Below are positions 51,779-59,861 of a stretch of DNA of 64,000 nucleotides, one piece after another; the stretch's first letter is position 1, and each line of letters begins with the position of its first letter. The notes below the pieces were generated by a model. That model was not told the origin of the DNA. It did not search any database and saw only the letters and a program-made list of their open reading frames with translations. The position numbers and the translations under genes were made by a program. The stretch is from Bifidobacterium platyrrhinorum (GTDB taxonomy: Bacteria > Actinomycetota > Actinomycetes > Actinomycetales > Bifidobacteriaceae), in NCBI RefSeq assembly GCF_010667645.1, contig NZ_WHZV01000003.1, positions 1 through 64,000 of the forward strand. Reading direction: 5' to 3'.

Positions 51779-53488
51779 ATGGCGCGTGTGCTGGTGTTCA
51801 TGGTGGCGGACGGCGAGCTGGACGCGGACCGGCGCGGGGTGCGCGACCTGCTGTCCGGCCTGTCCGACCTGTACCTGGACCGGGGCGTGGATCTCAAGGT
51901 CGTGGACTGGGACCCGCACGAGCCCGACCCCGAGGTGCGGGAGGGCAACCGGCGTCTGATGGAGGGCTGCGACCTGTGCGTGTTCCTGTTCCTGACCCGG
52001 GTCGACCCGCAGGTCGCCGACGAGCTCGAACGGCTGATCGGCCTGACCCGCGAACGGGGCGAACACGGGCGGCCGGGACGCCCGTACGTGGCGACCTGGT
52101 TCCGCGACCCGCCCGATGGAGAGGTGACTCCCGGGCTGGAGCGTCTGCGTTCGCGTCTGTCGGACGGATACGGGCATTTCTGGAACAAGTACCCCCACGT
52201 CGACTCCCTCAAGCTCGGCATGGTCCTGCTGCTGGTCAGGTGCCTCGACACCGGTGCGGGCGTCGAGATCCGCGGCGACGGCGACGGCACGGCCGTGTAT
52301 CTCGACGGCCGACGTCTGGACATCGACCTGAACGATGTGGCCTCCTACCGGGGCTATCGCAGGATTCGCGAGCTCGACGACCGCTACCGCGACTGCGATC
52401 TGGAGTACCGGTCCCTGCGCGAGGAATACCGGCACGACCGGGATGATGACGAGCTGAGGGACCGGTACGCACGGGTCGCGTCCGAGCATGCGTCCCTCCT
52501 TAGGGAGCTCGAACGGGCGTACGAGGACTACCTGCGCCTGCTGAACGACATCGCCGCCGTCAACGACGGCGGGCGCCCGCTCTCCGCGCGTCTGACGGAC
52601 GCCTACCACGCGCTCCAGGACGGCGATACGGACCGGGCGCTCGAGATCCTCGACCTCGAGGCCATCACGGCGGACGCCGAGCACGACGCATCCGCGTACC
52701 GTGCCGAACAAGCGGCCGCCGAACTGCACACGCGTCTCGCCGAGAAGCATAAGGACAACCTACGCGACCGCGTCGCCGAACTCCTCGCCAGAGACAGTGC
52801 CCTGTGGTCAAAGCCCGACACCCCCGCCAACCGCGAGCAACGCCTACGTGTACTCAAGGCTGCCGCCGACCTCGAGCTCAAGTTCCGCCTCGGAGTCATC
52901 GCCCAGAGTCATCTCGCCAGATACTATTACGATCAAGAAGATTACGACCAGCTGGTGAGCGTATTGACACGCGTTCCTGATCTCGAACGGCTCGTACGTG
53001 AGAATCCCGATCATCGGAATCGTGACCTCGCATTAGGGTTGGGGGCCCTTGCAAACCTGTACTGGGATGTTGACCGTATCGACGAGGCCGCGAAAGCATA
53101 CGAAGCGGCAATCAGGCTGGATCGAGAACTTGGTCGGTGCAATCCCGATCCATGGGACCGTTTTCTCGCCGATAATCTGTGCTCCCTCACGGTCCTGTAT
53201 GAGCACGCAGGTCGATTCGATGAAGCGGAAAACGTGTACAAGGAATCGATTGAATTGTGCCGTGAGCGTGCGCAGCAGCATCCCAACGACTGTCCTGACG
53301 TATGGGGATCCGCCCTTATCATCTGTCTGAAGGATCTTGCCTATCTGTACTATCGCACCGGTCGGTACGAGGAGGCGAAGCGGGAATGGACGGAGGCGCT
53401 GCGTTTGGCCGAGCTTTGTTCCCGTCCCGACAGGGATCTGATCAAGGACATCACCGAGCAACTGCGGCTGCTTGATGACGAACGGTGA
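51779..53488 (+). CDS. TIR-like domain fused to TPR-like repeats
   Basis: A 569-residue protein. The N-terminal about 160 residues are a TIR-like domain: ARVLVFMVADGEL, Trp44, CDLCVFLFLTRVD (FxxR at 71-74) and Glu82. A charged coiled region (about 195-260) follows. The C-terminal half has TPR-type pairs such as AYHALQDGDTDRALEIL, LGALANLYWDVDRIDEAAKAYEAAI, LTVLYEHAGRFDEAENVYKESI and LAYLYYRTGRYEEAKREWTEAL (in blocks). The layout, signalling domain plus repeat sensor, recalls NLR-like proteins but has no NTPase. DNA after about 52.78 kb is clearly richer in A/T than before. GGAGGGAG precedes the ATG. Confidence 0.72.
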   Translation: MARVLVFMVADGELDADRRGVRDLLSGLSDLYLDRGVDLKVVDWDPHEPDPEVREGNRRLMEGCDLCVFLFLTRVDPQVADELERLIGLTRERGEHGRPGRPYVATWFRDPPDGEVTPGLERLRSRLSDGYGHFWNKYPHVDSLKLGMVLLLVRCLDTGAGVEIRGDGDGTAVYLDGRRLDIDLNDVASYRGYRRIRELDDRYRDCDLEYRSLREEYRHDRDDDELRDRYARVASEHASLLRELERAYEDYLRLLNDIAAVNDGGRPLSARLTDAYHALQDGDTDRALEILDLEAITADAEHDASAYRAEQAAAELHTRLAEKHKDNLRDRVAELLARDSALWSKPDTPANREQRLRVLKAAADLELKFRLGVIAQSHLARYYYDQEDYDQLVSVLTRVPDLERLVRENPDHRNRDLALGLGALANLYWDVDRIDEAAKAYEAAIRLDRELGRCNPDPWDRFLADNLCSLTVLYEHAGRFDEAENVYKESIELCRERAQQHPNDCPDVWGSALIICLKDLAYLYYRTGRYEEAKREWTEALRLAELCSRPDRDLIKDITEQLRLLDDER

Positions 53489-53540
53489 CGTGGGTGACCG
53501 CCGGAGAACTATAACGCCGGCGGTCACCCGTCCACGTCAC
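53485..53540. terminator. Bidirectional hairpin between convergent genes
   Basis: GTGACGTGGGTGACCGCCGG pairs with 53517-53540 with a small bulge. It overlaps the stop codons of both the TIR-TPR gene and the YbjN-like gene. Confidence 0.75.
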
Positions 53541-54046
53541 TGTTCCCGTCGTCGTTCTTCGCTGTTCTCGTTCCGCCGGTGCTCGGTCAGCAGATCGATG
53601 TACCGGTCGCCGACCCGCGGCCACATGAGGACGGCGCTGCCCAGCATGAACTCCAGCGTCTCCATCGAGGGCAGATCGCCGCCCATGCACGGTACCCCGA
53701 TGCGGAACATGATGGTGCCGTCGTCCTCGTCGATGAGGAAGGCACCCATCCGCAGCCCGGCGTTCTCGTGATTCACCATCGCGATGAGATCGGCGACGCA
53801 GGATCTGCTGGGCGCTTCCGGGAGGATAGGCAGGATCGTCGTGAACGTGATGCTGCCGGCATTGGGGCCGAAGGTGACGACCAGCGAGAGCCTGTCGATC
53901 TGCCCGGGCGTCGGGGCGTACGTTTCGGATATATCCATGCGGCAGATGAACCTGCCGGTCTCCCAATTGACGCCGTAGCGCAGGTCCTTCGATTCGAGGA
54001 ACCGGGCCACGAGGTCCTGGAGTCGCTCGTTATGGCGCGAGGTCAT
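53537..54046 (-). CDS. YbjN-domain-like protein
   Basis: A 169-residue protein whose pattern (long helix, antiparallel strands, VNHENAGLRMGAFLIDEDDGTIMFRIGVP, then a final helix) fits the YbjN/secretion-chaperone-like fold. It has no catalytic residues. YbjN proteins in enterobacteria affect stress responses and motility. The N-terminus KDLRYGVNWETGRFICRMDIS forms the first sheet (in blocks). GAAAGGAAG precedes the ATG. The shared 34-bp upstream element of this locus lies at 54095-54128. Confidence 0.6.
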   Translation of the reverse strand: MTSRHNERLQDLVARFLESKDLRYGVNWETGRFICRMDISETYAPTPGQIDRLSLVVTFGPNAGSITFTTILPILPEAPSRSCVADLIAMVNHENAGLRMGAFLIDEDDGTIMFRIGVPCMGGDLPSMETLEFMLGSAVLMWPRVGDRYIDLLTEHRRNENSEERRREQ

Positions 54047-54094
54047 GGTCTTCCTTTCGGTGCGGGGCGGCTTCCTGTACCGCCCGATGTCTCA

Positions 54095-54128
54095 TATAGG
54101 CGTATCGGACGGGAGCTCCACCGGAAAA
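54095..54128 (-). promoter_or_regulatory. Shared 34-bp upstream element, copy A
   Basis: On the minus strand: TTTTCC, 22 nt ending CGATACG, then CCTATA. Same spacing as copies B and C. It ends 48 nt before the YbjN-like start. Confidence 0.55.
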
Positions 54129-54164
54129 CCGCCGGAAACCGTCAGGCAACCGGCGTGGCGGCCG

Positions 54165-54593
54165 TCAGCCCGTGTACTCCCACGGATTGACGAGTGCGAC
54201 CCCGGTGCCCTCGAAATCCTTGATGTTGCGCGTCGCCACGGTCGCGCCGTGCGCCCGTGCGATCGCCGCGATCATCGCATCCTGTGTTCCTATGGGGTGC
54301 CCTGATGCCCGTCGTGTGGCGACGATGGCCGCATAGTGCGATGCGGACGCGGCATCGAAGGACAGCGTTCTATGCCGGAAGTTGTCGATGATCGCCGACG
54401 TGGTCTGTTTGAGCGTCTCTTTTCTGCGTGATTCCGGCAGCAGGGCGACGCCATACAGCAGCTCGGCGATGGTGATACTTGTGGTGTGAAGGGTCTGAAG
54501 ACGCTGCGATATGACCCAATCGCGGACGTTGACGTTCATGGGGCTTCTGCTGGTGACTTCGCTGATGACGTTGGTGTCAAGGACGGTGATCAT
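54165..54593 (-). CDS. PIN-domain toxin of the VapC/FitB type
   Basis: A 142-residue PIN endoribonuclease. Acidic residues expected in the metal site are visible: Asp in VLDTNVISE, Glu in TIAELLYG, Asp in GTQDAMIAA, and the segment ATVATRNIKDFEG with Asn-Asp. VapC toxins cleave tRNA or rRNA. The start is the ATG at 54593, overlapping the antitoxin end by 17 nt. It is the second gene of a toxin-antitoxin pair. Confidence 0.92.
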   Translation of the reverse strand: MITVLDTNVISEVTSRSPMNVNVRDWVISQRLQTLHTTSITIAELLYGVALLPESRRKETLKQTTSAIIDNFRHRTLSFDAASASHYAAIVATRRASGHPIGTQDAMIAAIARAHGATVATRNIKDFEGTGVALVNPWEYTG

Positions 54594-54894
54594 CGTCGTC
54601 TCCAAGACCGAGGTCCACGGGGCGTGGGCCGAAATCGTAGGTGTTGCGCGGCGGGCACAGCTCCTCGTCCGGGCCGAGGCCATCGCCGTCGAGCAGACGC
54701 TGCATTTCCGCCACGAGGTCGGCGGAGGTGGTGATGCGGTGCGCCAGATATTCGGTGGTGCAGTCCTCCAGCAGCGAACGCACCTCCGCCTCCATGGAGC
54801 GGTTGTTGTCCTTCGCCATCCTTTTCAGCGTGTCCAGGCAGTCCGCGGGCACCTTGCGGACGGTGATGGTGCCGGTCGTCTCACTCGTGCTCAT
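54577..54894 (-). CDS. Ribbon-helix-helix antitoxin (FitA-like)
   Basis: A 105-residue antitoxin. The N-terminal ribbon-helix-helix is GTITVRKVPADCLDTLKRMAKDN with NRSMEAEVRSLLED, matching FitA/StbC. The acidic Pro/Asp-rich C-terminus should wrap the PIN toxin. Two ATGs exist; the second (54894) has better spacing from GAGGAGG. Upstream inverted repeats (54917-54934) are probable autoregulatory operators. Confidence 0.88.
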   Translation of the reverse strand: MSTSETTGTITVRKVPADCLDTLKRMAKDNNRSMEAEVRSLLEDCTTEYLAHRITTSADLVAEMQRLLDGDGLGPDEELCPPRNTYDFGPRPVDLGLGDDDDHRP

Positions 54895-54916
54895 CATTGC
54901 CTCCTCGCCGTTTCGC

Positions 54917-54934
54917 CATGACAACACCGTCATG
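54917..54934. promoter_or_regulatory. Operator of the toxin-antitoxin pair
   Basis: CATGAC-AACACC-GTCATG, perfect 6-bp arms, followed by CTGTCAT-CATGCAGTCAT direct half-repeats. On the minus strand TATAT/TTGCAT promoter-like bases lie just upstream. Confidence 0.6.
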
Positions 54935-54991
54935 CTGTCATCATGCAGTCATATATGCAAGCACAATGCTAGCAGATGAGGGCAAGGGAAA

Positions 54992-55027
54992 GGGGGTTGG
55001 GGATGTCGCTCGACATTCCCAACCCCC
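54992..55027. terminator. Hairpin between DUF3825 gene and toxin-antitoxin pair
   Basis: A 17-bp stem with one mismatch (GGGGGTTGGGGATGTCG and its complement) and a 2-nt tip. It lies 41 nt after the DUF3825 stop on the minus strand. Confidence 0.65.
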
Positions 55028-55067
55028 TGCCCGGTGCTGATGGCCGGAGTGACGGAACGTCGCACGC

Positions 55068-56705
55068 TCAGATGCTCAGCCAGCTGCTGTCCGGCTTGCA
55101 GATGGTACGGGCATTGACGAACGCCATCGGCAGGGTCAGGATGGTGTGCGCCTGGGCCGTGCCGTTGGACTGGGACTGCACCACCAGCGCCACGTCCGCG
55201 TCCATATGGTCGTTCAGGCAGACCGGCAGCAGGAACTGCATGCTGTCGGTGGTGGGGTAGTAGGAGGGGATCGCCACCTTGTAGTCGAGGCCGACACGCA
55301 CCAGCGTCTGTTCGATGGCGAGTTCCAGGCGCATGCGCAGGGCCCGGAAGGTGTGCGCATCCTCGAGCACGGCATGGCCGAAGGCTTTCCATGCGGGGTC
55401 CTGGGGGTCTTCCGGCAGTTCGCCGAAGCGCTGGCGCGCCGGCGAATCCGGGTGGATCTCGCGCTCGAGGAACGATTTCGGGAGGCGGCCGATGTTGTCC
55501 CCGATGATGTGGCTGTAGTCGACCCGGAGCATGTCCCGGTCCTGGATGTCCAGCAGCACGTCGCTCAGGTTCCTGAAGTACGAGGCCCGGCGGGGCAGCT
55601 CGGGACGTCCGTTGCGGGCGGGCAGGTTCCGGCTCATCTGCTTGCCGAGCTGGCCGTTGCCCAGTACGCAGAACCCCTGAAGATGCCATTTCGGCATCTG
55701 CGGGTTGCCGTACGTCCACACGTTGTGGTCGAAGACCATGTAGATCGGCTCGTAGGAGCCCCGATCCACCAGTCCGGTGTTGACGGCCGCGAAGCCGGAG
55801 GGGACGTCCTTGTTGAAGACGATCTTCCCTTCCTTGTGCAGGTGGTGGAACGTGTAGGTGATGTAGGTCGCCAGCAGGGCGTGCGCGTGCTGCTGCCCCG
55901 GCATCTCCCAGTTCTCGGGCAGCGCCATGGCGGCGAGCCCGTCGATCTTCGCCTGGTAGGAATCGGGCGATTCGGGGTTGGCGCCGCCGAGGAACGCGAA
56001 CGTGCGCAGCGTGTCCCTGGCGGCCGTGGCACCCGCTCCGTTCGCCGCGTCCACGCGGCTGAGATAGAACGGCAGACGCGAGTCCGGGCGGGAGCGCTTC
56101 ACCGTCAGACGCAGCGTCGTCGCGCCGCCGGGCGCCCGTCCGTCCGTCTGCGCGGTGAAGACGGCGCTTTCGCCGTCGTCGGTCACGGTCACGGCATGAT
56201 CGTCGAGGGCCTTGGCCCAGGCGTCGTTCAGGAAGTCGGCCGGCTCGGTCGCCGCGCCGATGCGGGGCAACAGTCGGGCGATGGACGTGGAGGGGGTGAG
56301 CACCCAGTCGGCGAACGCCGTGCCCGCGTCCATGTACCGTTCCAGCGACGGGGAGGCCTCGGCCGGCCGGTTCGGGGTCGCCTGCGCCTCGGCCGGCCGT
56401 GCGGGCATGGATGCGGGAGTCGTCTCCGGCGCCGCCTCGGCCGGGGTGATGAGGTATTGGGGCGTGATGGTGGGGGCGTCGGGGTCCGGTGCGATGTGGA
56501 TGACGCCGTGCAGCTCCACCATGCGGAGGAATTCCATGAGCCTGTACCCGGCGTAGTCCACGCCGGCCTTCCTGAGCTTCTTCCCGGCGAGGATGGAACC
56601 GATGGACGTGGTGCCGTCGCCGAACAGCGCGTCGCGCACCGAGACCGCCGTCTCCATGTCCACCGTGACCTTGTGGGACGATGCGATGGTGTTCTGGTCC
56701 TGCAT
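55068..56705 (-). CDS. DUF3825-domain protein
   Basis: A 545-residue protein. The C-terminal about 300 residues match the DUF3825 pattern: AVNTGLVDRGSYEPIYMVF, WHLQGFCVLGNGQLGKQM, RASYFRNLSDVLLDI and VDYSHIIGDNIGRLP (in blocks). DUF3825 proteins are often linked to RNA-binding OST-HTH domains and predicted RNA-related roles. The N-terminal part (about 1-90, TVDMETAVSVRDALFGD and GYRLMEFLRMV) looks like a small helical winged module. A Pro/Ala-rich linker (about 90-120) joins them. AAAGGAG precedes the ATG. The shared element copy B lies upstream. Confidence 0.75.
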   Translation of the reverse strand: MQDQNTIASSHKVTVDMETAVSVRDALFGDGTTSIGSILAGKKLRKAGVDYAGYRLMEFLRMVELHGVIHIAPDPDAPTITPQYLITPAEAAPETTPASMPARPAEAQATPNRPAEASPSLERYMDAGTAFADWVLTPSTSIARLLPRIGAATEPADFLNDAWAKALDDHAVTVTDDGESAVFTAQTDGRAPGGATTLRLTVKRSRPDSRLPFYLSRVDAANGAGATAARDTLRTFAFLGGANPESPDSYQAKIDGLAAMALPENWEMPGQQHAHALLATYITYTFHHLHKEGKIVFNKDVPSGFAAVNTGLVDRGSYEPIYMVFDHNVWTYGNPQMPKWHLQGFCVLGNGQLGKQMSRNLPARNGRPELPRRASYFRNLSDVLLDIQDRDMLRVDYSHIIGDNIGRLPKSFLEREIHPDSPARQRFGELPEDPQDPAWKAFGHAVLEDAHTFRALRMRLELAIEQTLVRVGLDYKVAIPSYYPTTDSMQFLLPVCLNDHMDADVALVVQSQSNGTAQAHTILTLPMAFVNARTICKPDSSWLSI

Positions 56706-56783
56706 GATGACTCCTTTGCCGCATATACGCCGGGCGGCGGTATATGCCTGAATATCGATCGGTTGAATTTGGGTGATGCCGTG

Positions 56784-56817
56784 CATAGACGCATCCGGAG
56801 GCGAATCGGACGGAAAA
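56784..56817 (-). promoter_or_regulatory. Shared 34-bp upstream element, copy B
   Basis: On the minus strand: TTTTCC, 22 nt ending GGATGCG, then TCTATG. 78 nt before the DUF3825 start. An 11-bp tandem repeat (GAGTCGGTTGC, 56831-56852) lies further upstream, toward the divergent membrane-protein gene. Confidence 0.6.
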
Positions 56818-56942
56818 CCGGAATCCGTTTGAGTCGGTTGCGAGTCGGTTGCGGATCGGGCGCGAACTATGGATGCGGCCGCACGGTAGGATGACGGTAG
56901 GAGTCGGGAGGCCGGTCGGACGAACTTCGGTGAGGAGGTCGC

Positions 56943-58184
56943 ATGGAAACGTCGTCGCCCGTCGTCGGGGCTGCCCGTACGGGCGCACGCAGGGCCGTCG
57001 CGCCCGGTGACGGCGGCCGGCGCGTGCGCGTCGTCCTGCTGACGGTCGTGGCCGTGCTGTCCGTGCCGATGGCCGCGTACGCGGTGTGCGCGAACATGTT
57101 CGATCTGGTTCCCGCGGCATTGATGACGGACGTCGTCAAGCCCGTCTACCCGTGGTTCAACGATTGGTTCCTCATCGCGGCGCCGGTTCTGGCCGCGGCG
57201 TCGTCGCTGCCCGCATGCGCCGGGGACGGCGACGCGTACGCGCGTTGGCGTCGTGGCATTGTGGCGCCGTTGGCGGTCGGCGCCGTGCTGTGCGCGGCGA
57301 GCGGCGTGATCCGCGCATTGTTCGTGATCATCGCGCGGCGGACGTATACCGCGTCGCAGTCGAAGCCGTTCGTCGGCACGGAACCGTCCTCGCGCGCGGC
57401 GGACGCGTACCACATGCTGATGAGCTGCGTCGAGATCATGGGAGCGGCGGTGACGGTGACGTGCGCGCTGCTGCTGGCCGTCGCGGCGTTGCGGTCACGC
57501 TCGTTGGCCGCACATGACGGCGGCATGACCACCGGTGGCGCCGTGGGCGCGGTCGCGAACGCGTCGTTCGCCATGACCTGCGTCGCCGCGGCGGCGAAAG
57601 GCGCGCACGGCCTGTCGATGCTGCTGCTGGAGATCCGGGAGATCGCGCGCAACGGTTCGGTCGTCGACAGCCTCAGCGGGCATGGCGTATACGGCTACCG
57701 GCTGGTGACCTCCACGACCGATCCGCTGCAGCGGATCGCCGTATACGGGCAGTTCGTCGACGGGAGCCTGCGGCCGGTGGCGTTCCTGCTGGTATGCGCC
57801 GGAGGCCCGCTGGCCATGACGGCGCTCGCGGTGGGCGGTCGGCTCGGACGGCGGTGGCGCCGCCTCGCCCGCCTGTGCGCCGTGGTGACGGCGGGATGCG
57901 CCGTGGCCGCCGTATGCCAGGGGCTGTATGCCGCGCTGTTCGCGATACGGGTGCAGTATCCGTACCTTGAGGTGACGGACATCCACTCCCTGAACGGGAA
58001 CTCGAACACCGCCATGTGGACGGACGCCATGGACGCCGCCTACGGCACGGCCGCGGCATGGTACCGTACCGTCCGCATGTCGTTCACGGGCGTCATGCTG
58101 GCCGCGTGGGCGGCGCTGCTGGCGTGCGCGCTGGCCGCGGCGGTGGCGCACCGGCGCGTATGGCTGTCGCGGGAGGTGTCATGA
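56943..58184 (+). CDS. Multi-pass membrane protein of unknown function
   Basis: A 413-residue protein with about eight hydrophobic segments, including VVLLTVVAVLSVPMAAYAV (about 30-48), VGAVLCAASGVIRALFVII, AAVTVTCALLLAVAAL, and GVMLAAWAALLACALAAAVA at the C-end. Polar loops between segments are rich in Thr, Ser and Tyr. I recognise no family. GAGGAGG precedes the ATG. The last codons overlap the start of the TIR-like gene (ATGA), a sign of translational coupling, so the two products probably work together in the membrane. Confidence 0.7.
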   Translation: METSSPVVGAARTGARRAVAPGDGGRRVRVVLLTVVAVLSVPMAAYAVCANMFDLVPAALMTDVVKPVYPWFNDWFLIAAPVLAAASSLPACAGDGDAYARWRRGIVAPLAVGAVLCAASGVIRALFVIIARRTYTASQSKPFVGTEPSSRAADAYHMLMSCVEIMGAAVTVTCALLLAVAALRSRSLAAHDGGMTTGGAVGAVANASFAMTCVAAAAKGAHGLSMLLLEIREIARNGSVVDSLSGHGVYGYRLVTSTTDPLQRIAVYGQFVDGSLRPVAFLLVCAGGPLAMTALAVGGRLGRRWRRLARLCAVVTAGCAVAAVCQGLYAALFAIRVQYPYLEVTDIHSLNGNSNTAMWTDAMDAAYGTAAAWYRTVRMSFTGVMLAAWAALLACALAAAVAHRRVWLSREVS

Positions 58185-59851
58185 AACAGGGTGTGCGGGT
58201 CATCACGGTGGCGATCGTCGGGCCTTCGGACACGGAGGACGCGAAACGCCTCATCGAACGGGCGGTGAGCATGTGGACGCGCGTGAACCGGCGCCTCGAC
58301 ATCCGTTTCGAGACGCAACGCTGGCCTCGCGACACGACCCCCGTGCTGCGCGACGGCAGCGACGGTCAGGAGGTCACGAACGAGCAAATCATCGACAATG
58401 CCGACATCGTGATCGCGGTGTTCGCCTCCCGCCTGGGCACGCCCACGCCGCGCAACGGGTTCAGCGGCACGGCCGAGGAGATCGACTACGCGTTCCGCAG
58501 GTTGGACAAGGCATGCCACGTGTACTTCCGCGATGGCGGGCCCGATGCGGACGCGGACGACGGGGAATACCGCCGGCTGAAGGCGTATCAGGCGCAGCTG
58601 CAACGCAACACGGGACTGACCGGCGTATGGCCGGACAACACGGTCGAGGGCTGGTTCGTCGCCGTCTCCGACGTCATCGACCGGTATCTCGTGGCGCATG
58701 GACTGGTCGCGGCCGGCGGTCGCGCGGCACGGCCCGGCACGGGCCTGTTCGGCGGGCGCGGCGCGGACGGCATGCGCCGCCGCCGGACACGCGCCCTCGG
58801 CGGGCGGCGCCTGATCATGATCTGCGCCGCGCTGCTCGCGGTGGTGGTCGTGGCGACGACGACGATGTACCTGCGATTCGTCAAGCCGGCGGCCGACCAG
58901 ATCGTGCGAACCCGTGACGTGCTGGCGAACAGCACGCCGTACGACGCCACCGCCAATCAGGGCGACGAGACGAAGTACCTCCGCACGCTCTCGTGCGATT
59001 CGAGCGCCAGCTATTACGGTGTCTACCGTGATCTCGTCACGACGACGCGAGACCGGTACCGGACCAAGGCCGCGGACGGGTCGATCTACGACGGGCTGAC
59101 GCAGGACGACTCCGGCCGGGAGTACGTGCGCATCCTCCTCGCGACGCTCGACGAGGCCGTGGACGGGATCGACCGTTGCCCGGCCACCACATCCGAAGAC
59201 GAGCTGAACGACTACTACAGGGTCAGGCTCGACGCGGTGCGCGACCTGGTGGACCGGTTCGAAGCCCATGAGGACCTCGGCGTCACCATCGCCGCCAAGG
59301 AAGGAAAGACCTCGTACTCACTGATCGAGGAACCCCGGCTGCCGGGGGCGGCGCAGGTGACGAGGCTGGAGAAGGCGGTCCGCGGCGTGGACACGGGCGC
59401 CGACGCGGACGGCGCCTACGGGGCGGCCGGCGAGGCGCTGGTCAAGGCCGCCGGGCTTACCGTCAGCAACGACACGGACCGGCTCGCCGCCCATTGCTCC
59501 GGAACGTACGCGAACCCCAGCGCCTTCTGCCCGATGGACGCCACGGTGATCACCATCGACGCCCATTCATACCGCTCCGCCCTCAAGGAGGCGTCCTACA
59601 CGGACCGGATCAAATACGACATCGCGAAGTACTTCGTCTACGCGCGGTGCGGCGCGGAGAACCCGCCGATGGGCGTCGCCGGGGAGGGTATCGCGGCGAG
59701 CTACGCCGTGAGGTATCTCGACGCGAACAGGCGATCCCTCGCCTCCTCCATGCAGCACGTGTCGTATGCGGAACGGTACACGATGACCGCCGCCACGGAC
59801 GACGCGGCGAAACTCGTGCATGGCGGCACGTGCAAGGTGGAGGCGGATTGA
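58181..59851 (+). CDS. TIR-like (DUF4062-like) domain with transmembrane helix and C-terminal domain
   Basis: A 556-residue protein. Residues 1-175 form a TIR-like domain close to the DUF4062 pattern: ITVAIVGPSDTEDAK, Trp48 in RWPRD, NEQIIDNADIVIAVFASRLGTPT (in blocks; FxxR at 81-84) and Glu99-Glu100 in GTAEEIDYAF. A basic Arg-rich stretch precedes one transmembrane helix (about 209-231, IMICAALLAVVVV). The C-terminal about 320 residues are unrecognised, charged, with cysteines at SCDSS, RCPAT, HCSGT, FCPMD, RCGAE and TCKVE, which suggests disulphides and an outside location. This would be a receptor-like arrangement with the TIR-like part in the cytoplasm. Coupled to the membrane protein upstream by ATGA. 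Confidence 0.7.
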   Translation: MKQGVRVITVAIVGPSDTEDAKRLIERAVSMWTRVNRRLDIRFETQRWPRDTTPVLRDGSDGQEVTNEQIIDNADIVIAVFASRLGTPTPRNGFSGTAEEIDYAFRRLDKACHVYFRDGGPDADADDGEYRRLKAYQAQLQRNTGLTGVWPDNTVEGWFVAVSDVIDRYLVAHGLVAAGGRAARPGTGLFGGRGADGMRRRRTRALGGRRLIMICAALLAVVVVATTTMYLRFVKPAADQIVRTRDVLANSTPYDATANQGDETKYLRTLSCDSSASYYGVYRDLVTTTRDRYRTKAADGSIYDGLTQDDSGREYVRILLATLDEAVDGIDRCPATTSEDELNDYYRVRLDAVRDLVDRFEAHEDLGVTIAAKEGKTSYSLIEEPRLPGAAQVTRLEKAVRGVDTGADADGAYGAAGEALVKAAGLTVSNDTDRLAAHCSGTYANPSAFCPMDATVITIDAHSYRSALKEASYTDRIKYDIAKYFVYARCGAENPPMGVAGEGIAASYAVRYLDANRRSLASSMQHVSYAERYTMTAATDDAAKLVHGGTCKVEAD

Positions 59852-59861
59852 GGAGGAGCCG

